Assembly: GCF_047654805.1 (NCBI RefSeq)
Contig: NZ_JASGIV010000001.1
Span: 4,402,001 to 4,466,000, forward strand
Length of the DNA: 64,000 nt
Direction: 5' to 3'
Origin: Pelomonas sp047654805
GTDB lineage: Bacteria; Pseudomonadota; Gammaproteobacteria; Burkholderiales; Burkholderiaceae_C
Every line of letters begins with the position of its first letter. Position 1 is the first letter of the stretch. Shown piece by piece: positions 17,087 through 25,603 of the stretch. The translations under genes were made by a program, and so were the position numbers. The notes under the pieces are model-generated. The model had not been told where the DNA came from and did no database searches. It saw only the letters and a list, made by a program, of their open reading frames with translations.

Positions 17087-18874
17087 ATGCGCTGTATCCG
17101 CCCCCTCTCCTGGCATCTAGGCCTGCTGGCCACCGTGGCGCTGTCCGCCTGCGGTGGCGGAGCTGACAGCCCGCCCCTTCAGGCCAGCTTGGCCGTCAGC
17201 CTGAGCGTGGACCTCGCCCCAGGCGCAGCCACCGTGGCCCAGCCCAGCTTCCATACCGCCGCCGTTGACCTCGACGAGCCCGATGGCCGAACAGCGCCAC
17301 ACCGCGCGATGGCCTGGTCCGGCATCGCCACCCGGGGCCTGACGCGCGATCGCCTGGACGAAGCGCTGCGCCCCCGCGCGCTGGCCTCGGGCGGCGGCGA
17401 AGCCGCGCCCATGGCTGCATCCACGGTGGTCACCACCTACACGCCGGCCCAGATCCGCGCCGCCTATGGCCAGCCGGCTGTTCCGGCCAGTCTTGCCGGC
17501 CTCAGCGCCGCACAGGCCGCCCAGTTGGGCGCGGGCCAGACCATCTACCTCGTCAACGCCAAGCACGATCCCAGCATCGCCGCCGAGCTGGCCGCCTTCA
17601 ACGCCAAGTTCGGCCTGCCGGCATGCAGCTCGCGCACGCTGGCAGCCACGGCGAGCCTGCCGCTGGCAGCCGCTTCGGCGAGTAGCTGCGAGCTGGTCAT
17701 CGCCTACAGCACGACGGCAGGCACGCTGAGCGCCACCGCGCCCGCCTACGACAGCGGCTGGGCCACGGAAATCGCACTGGACGTGCAGTGGGCCCATGCC
17801 ACGGCGCCTCTGGCCCGCCTGGTCCTCATCGAGGCACCGGACGCCAGCGTGGCCAACCTGTCCAAGGCAGTCGCCCTGGCCAACAAGATGGGCCCCGGCA
17901 TCGTGTCCATGAGCTTCGGCGCGCCCGAGGGCAGCTGGACGGCGAGCTACGACACCAACTTCGCCACCGCCGGGATGAGCTATCTGGCGGCCACCGGCGA
18001 CAACGGCGCTGCCGTTTCCTGGCCCTCGGTGTCGACCCGGGTCGTCGCCGTCGGCGGCACGACGCTGACCTACGCCGGCAGCGGCGCGCGCAGCGAGACA
18101 ACCTGGACTGGCACTGGCGGCGGCACCAGTGCCTACGTGGCCCTGCCCAGCTATCAGAGTGGCACTATTGGCGGCTACGCCAGGCGCGCCGTCGCCGACG
18201 TGGCCTTCAACGCGGACCCCAACACCGGCCAGTACGTCGCGGTGATCGCGCCGGGCTCGACGACGGTGCGCTGGGTCAGCGCCGGCGGCACCAGCCTCGC
18301 AACGCCGCAATGGGCAGGCCTGCTGGCCGTCGCCAATGCGATGCGAGTCGCCGCGTCCAAGTCGCTGCTCGGCCAGCCTCACGCAGCCCTTTACCAGCAG
18401 ATCGGCGCCGTACCGACCCAGTATGCGGGCGCCTTCAAGGACGTGGTCAGCGGCAGCAACGGCAGCTGCAGCACCTGCGCGGCCAGGACCGGCTATGACA
18501 CGCCAACCGGCTGGGGCACACCCAACGTCGACGCCCTGCTTTCCAGCCTCGGCGGTGCGACGGTCACGGCCACCAGCAGCAGCGGGTCGGTGGCCAGTAC
18601 GACCGGGGCCCCCACGCTGACGACCACCAGCCTGAGCGGCGTCGCGGGCAAGGCCTTCAGCGGCAGCATCGGCTACACGGCGCCCGGCGCCACCTCACTG
18701 AGCATCACCATCAGCGGTGCCCCCAGCGGCATGAGCTTCTCAGCAACCGGCAGCGGCCTCGCCGTGATCTGGGCCAAGCCGGTGGCCGGCCGCAGCAACC
18801 TCGTCATCACACTGAAGGACAACCTCGGGCAGACGGCGACGGGCACGGTGGCCGTGACCATCAGCAGCTCCTGA
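17087..18874 (+). CDS. Sedolisin (S53) serine-carboxyl peptidase, lipoprotein
   Basis: The 595-residue preproprotein starts with a signal ending in a lipobox (LSAC, Cys at about 21). A propeptide of roughly 100 residues follows, then an S53 catalytic domain. Visible active-site residues are E228 and D232 in EIALDVQWAHA, the oxyanion D305 in ATGDNGA and the nucleophile S403 in GGTSLATPQWAGL. The C-terminal calcium site is in KDVVSGSNG and GYDTPTGWGTPN. After it comes an immunoglobulin-like Ig/putative cadherin tail of about 100 residues. S53 enzymes are acid endopeptidases. The c-di-GMP riboswitch immediately upstream implies that production follows the sessile/motile switch. Outer-membrane or secreted location is inferred from the lipobox. 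Confidence 0.9.
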   Translation: MRCIRPLSWHLGLLATVALSACGGGADSPPLQASLAVSLSVDLAPGAATVAQPSFHTAAVDLDEPDGRTAPHRAMAWSGIATRGLTRDRLDEALRPRALASGGGEAAPMAASTVVTTYTPAQIRAAYGQPAVPASLAGLSAAQAAQLGAGQTIYLVNAKHDPSIAAELAAFNAKFGLPACSSRTLAATASLPLAAASASSCELVIAYSTTAGTLSATAPAYDSGWATEIALDVQWAHATAPLARLVLIEAPDASVANLSKAVALANKMGPGIVSMSFGAPEGSWTASYDTNFATAGMSYLAATGDNGAAVSWPSVSTRVVAVGGTTLTYAGSGARSETTWTGTGGGTSAYVALPSYQSGTIGGYARRAVADVAFNADPNTGQYVAVIAPGSTTVRWVSAGGTSLATPQWAGLLAVANAMRVAASKSLLGQPHAALYQQIGAVPTQYAGAFKDVVSGSNGSCSTCAARTGYDTPTGWGTPNVDALLSSLGGATVTATSSSGSVASTTGAPTLTTTSLSGVAGKAFSGSIGYTAPGATSLSITISGAPSGMSFSATGSGLAVIWAKPVAGRSNLVITLKDNLGQTATGTVAVTISSS

Positions 18875-18916
18875 CCCCCGGCATAGCATGCAGGCTCCTC
18901 ATCCAGGAGCCCCCGC

Positions 18917-20857
18917 ATGCGCAGACTGGTGATTGCCTCCCTGCTGGCCGCCACCTTCGCGGCGAACGCCGACACCACCTCCACCGGCCACAGCTACTCG
19001 CCTCCAGAGGCCTTCGTCGCCAGCGGCGGGGGCGCCGTCCTGAAGTTCACGGCACCCGAAGGCGACGCCAGCATCTACTCGATCGACCTCGCGTCTGCCA
19101 AGGATGCGGCCGACGCCGTCGCCCAGGCCTGGGCCATGGCGCAGCCCGGCTTCAAGCGCACGCTGCGCCTGGCCACACTGCGTCCAGCCCGCAACGGCTG
19201 GCTGGACCAGCAGGTCTTCGAGTACGAGACATCGCCCAACGAGAAGCTCTCCATCCAGGCCGTCGCTCGCCGCGCCAGCACCGGCGACGGCAAGGCCTGG
19301 GTCGTGCAGTTGCTTCAGGCATCCGATGCCACGCTGGAGAAGCGCGCCGCGCCCATCGGCAAGTTCTTCGCGAGCCTGCGGCCCAAGGGCTACGAGCGAG
19401 AGAGTTTTGCCGGCAAGGCGGCACGGCCGCTCACGCCTGAGCGCATCGAGCAGCTCAAGGCCTTCGTCGCCGACGGCATGAAGAAGCTCGACGTCCCCGG
19501 CGTGGGCCTGAGCTTCATCGATGGCGGCAAGTTGGTCTGGGCCGGCGGCCTGGGTGTGCGCGAATTGGGCAAGCCCGCTCCGGTGGACGCCGACACCCTC
19601 TTCATGGCGGCCAGCAACACCAAATCCATGACGACCGCCCTGCTCGCCCGTGCCGTGGATGCCGGCAAGCTGCGCTGGGACCAGCCCGCCGCAGAGGCCT
19701 ATCCGGGTTTTCGCCTGGCCGACCCGGAGGTGACCAAGAACGTGCAGATCAAGCACCTCGTCTGTGCCTGCACAGGCATGCCGCGCCAGGACCTGGAGTG
19801 GCTGTTCGCCAGTGGCAAGGCGCCAGCCCAGTCAACCTTCGACCAGCTGGGCACGATGAAGCCGACCAGCAGGTTCGGCGAGGTCTTCCAGTACAGCAAC
19901 CTGATGGTCGGCGCCGGCGGCTATGTCGCTGCGGCCGCACTCAAGCCCGGCAAGGAGATCGGGGCAGCGTACGACGAGGCCATGCAAGAGCTGCTGTTCG
20001 GCCCGCTGGGCATGAAGAGCACGACCTTCGACTACGCCAAGGCGCTGCGCGGCAACCATGCGATGCCGCACGGCGACGCCTTCGACGGCAGCACGCGTCG
20101 CGCCAGCATGGCGCTGAACTACACCATCATCCCGGCCCGTCCGGCTGGTGCCGTGTGGACCTCGCCCCATGACTTCAGCCGCTGGGTGCTGATGGAGCTC
20201 AACAAGGGCAGGACGCCAGAGGGCCAGCCATTGATCGGCGAGGCCAACTGGGCCGAGCGCTACAAGCCCCAGGTCATGGTCAGCGAGGACGTCAACTACG
20301 GCATGGGCCTGTTCGTGGACCGGCAGTACGGCATCACCGTCGCCTCGCACGGCGGCGACATGCTGGGCTTTCACTCCAACATGATCTGGCTGCCCGAATA
20401 CGGCGCGGGCGTGACCATCCTGACCAACTCCGACGCTGGCCTGCTGCTGCGGGGTCCGCTGCAGCGCAAGCTGCTGGAGGTCCTGTTCGACGGCCGTCCC
20501 GAGGCCGATGAGCGGCTGAAGGTTGCCATCGCCAACCGCAAGTCCGAGGCCGACAAACAGCGCGAACTGCTGACGCTGCCCATCCCGGCCGATGCGATGA
20601 AGAAGCTCGCCACCCACTATCGCAGCCCCGACCTCGGCACGATGCGCGTCGAACGCAAGGCCGGCAAGATGCGCTTTGCCTTCGCGCACTGGAATAGCGA
20701 GGTCGCGCTGCGCAAGAACGAGGATGGCACGCAGAGCTACATCACCATCGACCCCGGCATCTCCGGCATCGAGCTGGTGCGCGATGACCAGTCCAGCCCG
20801 GCGGCGCTGGTGCTGCGAGACGCCCAGCACGAATACCGCTTCGTGGCGGCGCGCTAA
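18917..20857 (+). CDS. Serine beta-lactamase-like hydrolase, secreted
   Basis: This 646-residue protein has an N-terminal signal peptide (cleavage near ANA). A domain of about 150 residues of unknown type precedes a class C beta-lactamase/D-alanyl-D-alanine carboxypeptidase-like domain. The SxxK motif is S233-N-T-K236 in AASNTKSMT, the YxN motif is Y326 in QYSNLMVG, and an HGGDMLGF segment stands where the third (KTG-like) motif is expected. A C-terminal beta-rich domain of about 120 residues follows (TLPIPADAMKKLATHY onward). Many family members are esterases or peptidases rather than antibiotic-resistance enzymes, so substrate is open. It lies 42 bases behind the protease gene, perhaps cotranscribed and under the same c-di-GMP control. 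Confidence 0.85.
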   Translation: MRRLVIASLLAATFAANADTTSTGHSYSPPEAFVASGGGAVLKFTAPEGDASIYSIDLASAKDAADAVAQAWAMAQPGFKRTLRLATLRPARNGWLDQQVFEYETSPNEKLSIQAVARRASTGDGKAWVVQLLQASDATLEKRAAPIGKFFASLRPKGYERESFAGKAARPLTPERIEQLKAFVADGMKKLDVPGVGLSFIDGGKLVWAGGLGVRELGKPAPVDADTLFMAASNTKSMTTALLARAVDAGKLRWDQPAAEAYPGFRLADPEVTKNVQIKHLVCACTGMPRQDLEWLFASGKAPAQSTFDQLGTMKPTSRFGEVFQYSNLMVGAGGYVAAAALKPGKEIGAAYDEAMQELLFGPLGMKSTTFDYAKALRGNHAMPHGDAFDGSTRRASMALNYTIIPARPAGAVWTSPHDFSRWVLMELNKGRTPEGQPLIGEANWAERYKPQVMVSEDVNYGMGLFVDRQYGITVASHGGDMLGFHSNMIWLPEYGAGVTILTNSDAGLLLRGPLQRKLLEVLFDGRPEADERLKVAIANRKSEADKQRELLTLPIPADAMKKLATHYRSPDLGTMRVERKAGKMRFAFAHWNSEVALRKNEDGTQSYITIDPGISGIELVRDDQSSPAALVLRDAQHEYRFVAAR

Positions 20858-20921
20858 GGCCGGTTCACATCGCGGTGGCCGGCCGGCAGGCACGGCCGCC
20901 GGCCTTCGCGAACAACACCAC

Positions 20922-21272
20922 TCAGCGCATCCGGTCCGTTTCGAACGCGATGCGGTCCACCGTTCCATCGCCGTTGCGATACAGGCGCACACGGCGCAGG
21001 CCATCGGGGCTGACGAGCAGCTCGGCGTTCTCGGCACGCCAGGTTTCCAGCGGCCTCTCGTCCACACTGACGCCCAGGCGGTGTGCGCCGACGTGGACCT
21101 TCAGCGTGCGGCCATCCTCCAGCAGATACTCGCCCTGGGCGCTACGCAGCATGGCGCGCTCGGCGACGGCGGGCACGGTGGGTTCCTGGGCACTCGCGGG
21201 CGCCATGAGCGTCGTCGATGCGAGCAGAGCGGCCGTCAGGGTGAGGGGTCGCAGATTCGTCCAGGTCTTCAT
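20922..21272 (-). CDS. Small secreted hypothetical protein
   Basis: The 116-residue product has a clear signal peptide (basic start, LTLTAALLASTTLMAPASA). The mature part of about 87 residues is beta-rich, with EYLLEDGRTLKVHVGAHRLG, and a C-terminal motif LVSPDGLRRVRLYRNGDGTV. I do not recognise the family. A Shine-Dalgarno-like AAGGAG lies upstream of the ATG at 21272. It is convergent with the serine hydrolase, and the 64 bases between them contain a GC-rich inverted repeat (GGCCGGC/GCCGGCC) that could serve as a shared terminator. Confidence 0.75.
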   Translation of the reverse strand: MKTWTNLRPLTLTAALLASTTLMAPASAQEPTVPAVAERAMLRSAQGEYLLEDGRTLKVHVGAHRLGVSVDERPLETWRAENAELLVSPDGLRRVRLYRNGDGTVDRIAFETDRMR

Positions 21273-21453
21273 GGTGTGGTACTCCTTGGGTTCCCGAGGC
21301 CAGTCGCCTCGGCAGCATCCCTAGTGCAAACCCCATGCCAGCCTCAAAACCGGCCCAGGAGGGTTTTTTTGCGCGTCCGGCGCCCCAGTGCTGGGCCTGA
21401 ACGCCCCGCATCGCGCCGCAATGCCTCGCGATGGCGCGCCCGGCCTTCGCGCC

Positions 21454-22338
21454 CTACTCGTCGCTCCAGACGCCGCTCATGAGTCTGTCAGGGCGTTGCG
21501 CGGCCCTGACGAACGCGCAGGATGACCAGCTGCCCATCGGGACCTCAAGTCCCGCGAAAATGCCGTAGTCCTGTCCCGATTCAATGACGCCGCCCGCATT
21601 CAGGCTTTCGCCGACGCGGATTGCCCGCGCGGCACGGATGTCACCGCACGCTCGCACGCCCCATCCTGCGCGCAGGTGGCCATCGCACTGGACCGCGCCC
21701 GCGGCATCCAGGCCGCGGGCGATGAACGCATCACCCGCGACCTGCAGATCGCCCTGGAGCTTCAGCCCGGCATCGCAGCGCAGATCACCCTGCACCGTGA
21801 CATCGCCGCCCACCGTGAGTTGGCCGCTCACGTCCACCGCCTCACCCACGCCCAATGCGCCACCGATGCGGAGCTCGCCGCGGCAGCCCAGGCGCTGCAG
21901 CACCTCGAGGCTCCAGCCGACGCGAGCCCCCGAGCCGAGGTCCAGCGCCCCCTCGCAACGCAGGCCACCCTCCACCTTCAGCTCGCGCCCGACCTGCAGC
22001 ACGCCGCCCACCTGGGCTCCGCCGCCCACGTGCAGGTCGCCGCCGGTCCTCAGCAGGCCAGACACCTCGACGTGGCCCCTGCAATGGATGGAGCCGGCGA
22101 ACACCAGCGCCTCGGCGGCAAGGTTGTCGATGTGCAGGACATCGTCGGTGGGGCCCAGCTGGTCGAGCAGCCAGCAGGCATCGCCCACCCGGCCGGCCGC
22201 CACCAGATCATCCAGCAAGGTCTGGTAATCGCTGATGGGCGCCTGCCGGCGCAGGAACCAGCGGTAGCCATCGCTGCACGGGCGCTTGGCGCGGATCAGC
22301 GTGCGGTCCACATCGACCCTGAGTGCGTTGTTCATCAT
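21454..22338 (-). CDS. Polymer-forming (bactofilin-like) beta-helix protein
   Basis: This 294-residue protein has a helical N-terminus of about 80 residues followed by some 190 residues of hexapeptide-like repeats. In these a hydrophobic residue and glycine recur every six residues (for example GDLHVGGGAQVGGVLQVG, VSGQLTVGGDVTVQGDL). That pattern predicts a right-handed beta-helix as in bactofilins or hexapeptide acyltransferases. No acyltransferase catalytic signature is seen, so a structural or polymerising role is more likely. The ATG at 22338 overlaps the stop of the preceding universal stress gene by four bases. It is the third gene of a tightly overlapping stress operon. Confidence 0.75.
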   Translation of the reverse strand: MMNNALRVDVDRTLIRAKRPCSDGYRWFLRRQAPISDYQTLLDDLVAAGRVGDACWLLDQLGPTDDVLHIDNLAAEALVFAGSIHCRGHVEVSGLLRTGGDLHVGGGAQVGGVLQVGRELKVEGGLRCEGALDLGSGARVGWSLEVLQRLGCRGELRIGGALGVGEAVDVSGQLTVGGDVTVQGDLRCDAGLKLQGDLQVAGDAFIARGLDAAGAVQCDGHLRAGWGVRACGDIRAARAIRVGESLNAGGVIESGQDYGIFAGLEVPMGSWSSCAFVRAAQRPDRLMSGVWSDE

Positions 22339-23264
22339 GTCCAGAAGCCCCATTGCCCTTTGAAGGGCGTGTTGTCCTGCCCGGGTGATTGCGGAATCAC
22401 GAGCACGTCGCCGTTCAACCAGCGCGCCAGGTACTGGGCCAGGGTCGGCCATGGCAGCCAGCGCTTGCGCGAGCCGATGCCCACCACCACCAGGTCATGG
22501 CGCTCGCCGATGTGGCGCCGGCCGATCACGTCCGGCACGACACCGTGGGCCAGGGTGTGGGTCACGCCTCGCGCGCCCTCGTCCTGTCCCCCGGCCAGCG
22601 CGCGCAGGCGTCGGTGAAGCGCTCCCCATGTACTACGCCGCGTGTGCTCCTGGATCTCGGTAACGTGCAGCACCTCCAGCCAAGCCTGCGGTGCAAGCCC
22701 GCGCGCCCAGGCCAACAGCTCCGGCGAGTTAGGCCCCAGGGACACAGGCACCAGGCTGCTGGCGTATCCGCCCTGCCCGCGCAGCTTGCCGCTGCCCATG
22801 ACCAGCACGGGACGGGCGCGCAGCGCGATCAGGGTACGCAGCAAGTCCCGCTCCCTCGGGCCCGGGTGCCAGGCGCGCGCCGACCTCGCGATGCAGACCA
22901 GTGCACAGTCCTCGACCTGCTCGCGCAGTGCCTCACGTGTCCGTATCTCGGCGTCCACCGTTTCGACGGGCCGGTCCAGCATCCGGCCCAGGTGGCGGGC
23001 GCGCTGCTTCAGCCTTGCCAGAGGGAGGTCGAAGCTCGCCACCTGGTTCGAGCAGTCGACCAGCCGCAGCCGGGCGCCGCTGAACTGGGCCAGCGCGGCG
23101 ACCTTCTCCAGGTAGCCGCTCTCCTCCACGCCCGGGCTCGTGATCACCAGGATGACCCGGCCGGCTAGGCTGGGCCCCGACCCGACGGATTCCACCTGCG
23201 GTGACCGCGCTGCTGGCAGGCTCGCGAGCTCCTCGGCAGGGTCGTGTCGTCGCGCCTCACCCAT
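22335..23264 (-). CDS. Universal stress protein, tandem-domain type
   Basis: The 309-residue protein contains two UspA-like halves. The first starts near RVILVITSPGVEESGYLEKVAALAQ. The second ends in DLVVVGIGSRKRWLPW and LNGDVLVIPQ, close to the usual GxxG-S/T end signature. The N-terminal 45 residues look unstructured. The ATG at 23264 overlaps the previous stop by eight bases, with AAGGAGAGGC upstream; a longer frame to 23306 lies wholly within the neighbour and is rejected. UspE-like tandem proteins act in stress survival; the ligand (ATP or other) is not clear because the ATP-binding G-2x-G-9x-G motif is degenerate. Confidence 0.8.
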   Translation of the reverse strand: MGEARRHDPAEELASLPAARSPQVESVGSGPSLAGRVILVITSPGVEESGYLEKVAALAQFSGARLRLVDCSNQVASFDLPLARLKQRARHLGRMLDRPVETVDAEIRTREALREQVEDCALVCIARSARAWHPGPRERDLLRTLIALRARPVLVMGSGKLRGQGGYASSLVPVSLGPNSPELLAWARGLAPQAWLEVLHVTEIQEHTRRSTWGALHRRLRALAGGQDEGARGVTHTLAHGVVPDVIGRRHIGERHDLVVVGIGSRKRWLPWPTLAQYLARWLNGDVLVIPQSPGQDNTPFKGQWGFWT

Positions 23265-24207
23265 GGCGCCTCTCCTTGGGGGTGGGCAGAGGAAAGAGGG
23301 CCACATTGCCCTGCGCCAGGCGCGCGCAAGCCACTGGTGCCGTTCGATGGCAATCGGGATCGGGCAGGAATGCCAGATCGCACGTCAGATCACGGGTCAG
23401 GCGCTCGCGGAGCGAGCTCCGCAGGACCCGCTCCGCCAGCGTGGGCGAGACATAGGGCACGATCACCAGGTCCGTGTCGCTGAAGTTCGCCTGGTTCGTG
23501 ATGCGGCGCGCCATGCTCGCGGTGTCGAACGCCAGGATCGCGCGATTCAGCCGGGTGCTCAGATAGTTCGAGTGCACGACCCGCTCCGCCTGCGGGGTAC
23601 GCAAGCCTGGTGGCGGCCACTCGCTCTGGAGCAGCGGCTCGCGCCGCAGAAGACTCGCCGACGCGGCCGCACGCTGCGGTCCGACAAAGAACATCTCACG
23701 TGCTGCACCCGCCAGCACCTGCCGCGCGAGCGCCACCGAACGCTCGGCGTCCTGGGCCGTCTCGTAGGGCAGCAACGCGGCCTTGTACGGCTCGCCGCTG
23801 GGCCGGTTGACGACCAGGATCGGACAGTCCTGCACATCCAGGAAGCTGCTGCCCCGCAGCAGGCCCGCGGACAGGTTGCGCACGACCCCCTGCCCAGCCG
23901 TGAGCTGGCGCGCCGTCACGCGGTCGATGACCACGACGATCTCCTGGGCGGCCCGCTCCAGCATCTGCAGCAGCCGCCCCTCGCTGAGGACGGGGTTTTT
24001 TACCGCGATGTCATGCCGCCGCTCAAGCTGTGACGATCTCAGCGAAAGGCGGTAATGGAAGTCGGAGGGACGGCGCGCATCGCTCGTGGGACGGTGCACC
24101 ACGTAGAGCAAGGCACGATGATGGGCAGCGATCTCCGCTGCCCGTTCGACGGCGTTCTCCGAGGCCTGGGAGAACGTCGCTACGGTCAATACGAATTTGA
24201 TGGTCAC
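23257..24207 (-). CDS. Universal stress protein homologue
   Basis: The 316-residue product begins MTIKFVLTVATFSQASENAVERAAEIAAHH, typical of the UspA first strand and helix, and has a second half ending SDTDLVIVPYVSPTLAERVLR. The first half includes QEIVVVIDRVTARQ and DCPILVVNRPSGEPYKAALLP, an Usp domain boundary. It is the first gene of a three-gene overlapping unit with another Usp and a beta-helix protein. Positions 24208-24285 upstream hold its promoter region. Function is inferred from the family only. Confidence 0.75.
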   Translation of the reverse strand: MTIKFVLTVATFSQASENAVERAAEIAAHHRALLYVVHRPTSDARRPSDFHYRLSLRSSQLERRHDIAVKNPVLSEGRLLQMLERAAQEIVVVIDRVTARQLTAGQGVVRNLSAGLLRGSSFLDVQDCPILVVNRPSGEPYKAALLPYETAQDAERSVALARQVLAGAAREMFFVGPQRAAASASLLRREPLLQSEWPPPGLRTPQAERVVHSNYLSTRLNRAILAFDTASMARRITNQANFSDTDLVIVPYVSPTLAERVLRSSLRERLTRDLTCDLAFLPDPDCHRTAPVACARLAQGNVALFPLPTPKERRHG

Positions 24208-24285
24208 GGTCAGGTCCAGACGAAGCCATGCCTCCGTGCGAGCGGGCTCGCGCGGATCAGCGAAAGACGCAAGGGTGCAGCGCGA

Positions 24286-24687
24286 CTAGGTCGAGTAGTC
24301 GCCGGTCGCCTCGGGCTGGAACAGGATGGCGTCGATGGTCATGCGCCGCTGCGTGCCGGCCGGCGAGGTCCACGCGACAGTCGTTCCAACTTCCCGGCCA
24401 AGCAGTGCCGCGCCGACGGGGGACAACACCGAGATGAAACCTTCGACGGGCTCCGCATCGCCGGGATAGCAGAGCGTCAGCTTCTGGCGGGCCTCGCCGT
24501 CGTTGTGCGACACGGCGACCTGGCTGTACATGGTGACAACGTGCTGGGGGATGGCCGGCGACGGAACGACGCTGGCGTCCTCGAGAAGCGCGAGCAGGGG
24601 CGCGGGCAGCGCGCCGCCGTTGAGCTTCAGAAGGCGTGCGTGGTCGAGCTCGGTGAGTAGCAACTCACCGCTGAGGATGGTGGGCAT
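24286..24687 (-). CDS. rnk: Nucleoside diphosphate kinase regulator (Rnk/GreA-GreB C-terminal fold)
   Basis: The 133-residue protein matches Rnk. A short helical N-terminus (ELDHARLLKL) stands where Gre factors have a coiled coil, and a C-terminal FKBP-like GreA/GreB domain follows, with VTMYSQVAVSH, LCYPGDAEPVEGFISVLSPVGAALLG and VGTTVAWTSPAG. Rnk binds RNA polymerase near the secondary channel, lacks the cleavage-inducing coil, and was first described as a regulator of Ndk levels. The ATG at 24687 has a GGAG-type ribosome-binding site. It is separated by 78 bases from the Usp genes on the same strand. Confidence 0.88.
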   Translation of the reverse strand: MPTILSGELLLTELDHARLLKLNGGALPAPLLALLEDASVVPSPAIPQHVVTMYSQVAVSHNDGEARQKLTLCYPGDAEPVEGFISVLSPVGAALLGREVGTTVAWTSPAGTQRRMTIDAILFQPEATGDYST

Positions 24688-24982
24688 CGGAACTCCTGGA
24701 CAGGCTGCCGCAGCGAATGGCAGGCAGCGTCAATCGCGCTGGGCTGAGGGCCCGGCGATAGGAGTGGTGCGCAAAAGGAAGAGGGGGTATCGCCGGGCTT
24801 AGGAATCTGCGTCCGTAGGACGGGCGCAGTCATCGCCGGTCTGAAGCGTCGACGTCATGCACGCAGCCAGGAGCCGCTTCTGGGCGAAGCAGTCGAGAGT
24901 GGCTGGGATGGCGCGGCAGAACATGGCCCCATTCTAAAACGGAAGGGGATTCCGTCAAATGTCCCGGGGGCTTCGCGCGGCC
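24688..24982. other. Intergenic region, no firm gene
   Basis: This 295-base gap separates rnk from dctR-like. On the reverse strand a 41-codon frame (24924-24799) starts MFCRAIPATLDCFAQ, contains four cysteines and has no good ribosome-binding site, so it is not called. An A/T-richer patch near 24931-24955 (ATTCTAAAACGGAAGG) may be part of a promoter. No RNA structure stood out. Confidence 0.5.
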
Positions 24983-25603
24983 TCAGCCGGGCTTGCCCGC
25001 CAGCAAGGTCGCCACCTCCGCCGCCGACCTCACCCCCAGCTTGGCGAACACGCGTGCCCGGTGCACCTCCACCGTCCGCACCGAAACGTTCAGCTCGTCG
25101 GCGATGACCTTGTTGAGCTTGCCGGCCGCCACGCGCGTCATCACTTCACGCTCGCGTTCGGTCAGGCTGGCCAGCCGCGCACTGCGCTCCGCCGCCTGGG
25201 CGCCTTCAGCCTGCATGGCGGCGTCCACCGCCAGCGCCTGCTCGATGCGGTCGGCCAGCGCGTTGTCGCTGTAGGGTTTCTCAAGGAAGTCGAAAGCCCC
25301 CTTCTTCAGCGCCTCCACGACCATGGGGATGTCGCCATGACCGGTCAGGAACAGCACCGGGTTCTTCAGCTGGCGCGCCAGCAGCTCGTCATGCAGCCGC
25401 GTACCGCTCATGGGCTCCATGCGCACATCGAGCAGGAAGACGCCCCTGGGCGGTCCCTCGCCGTCCAGCGCCTCCAGCAACGCCGGCCCGCTGGCGAAGG
25501 CGCGCACGTCCAGGCCGCGCGAGCGCATCAGGAAGGTCAGCGCGTCGCGCACGCCAGCGTCGTCGTCGACGAAATGGACGGTGCCCAGGCGGGGTTCAGG
25601 CAT
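24983..25603 (-). CDS. dctR: FixJ/DctR-type response regulator
   Basis: The 206-residue protein has a receiver domain (VDDD pocket, phosphoacceptor D59 in FLLDVRMEPMSG, lysine in FLEKPYSDNAL). A Q-linker and a LuxR-type helix-turn-helix follow: LTEREREVMTRVAAGKLNK and VSVRTVEVHRARVFAKLGV. This is the NarL/FixJ class used with DctS kinases to induce C4-dicarboxylate TRAP transporters. The ATG at 25603 overlaps the kinase stop by eight bases. Divergent dctPQM genes support the assignment. Confidence 0.88.
   Translation of the reverse strand: MPEPRLGTVHFVDDDAGVRDALTFLMRSRGLDVRAFASGPALLEALDGEGPPRGVFLLDVRMEPMSGTRLHDELLARQLKNPVLFLTGHGDIPMVVEALKKGAFDFLEKPYSDNALADRIEQALAVDAAMQAEGAQAAERSARLASLTEREREVMTRVAAGKLNKVIADELNVSVRTVEVHRARVFAKLGVRSAAEVATLLAGKPG

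Noticed and set aside
21340..21375. Terminator suggested by a run of seven T residues
   Set aside because: The associated stem is only five A/T-rich pairs and no forward-strand gene ends nearby.
24799..24924. 41-codon cysteine-containing reverse frame between rnk and dctR
   Set aside because: No good ribosome-binding site and no recognisable features; mentioned only in the intergenic entry.
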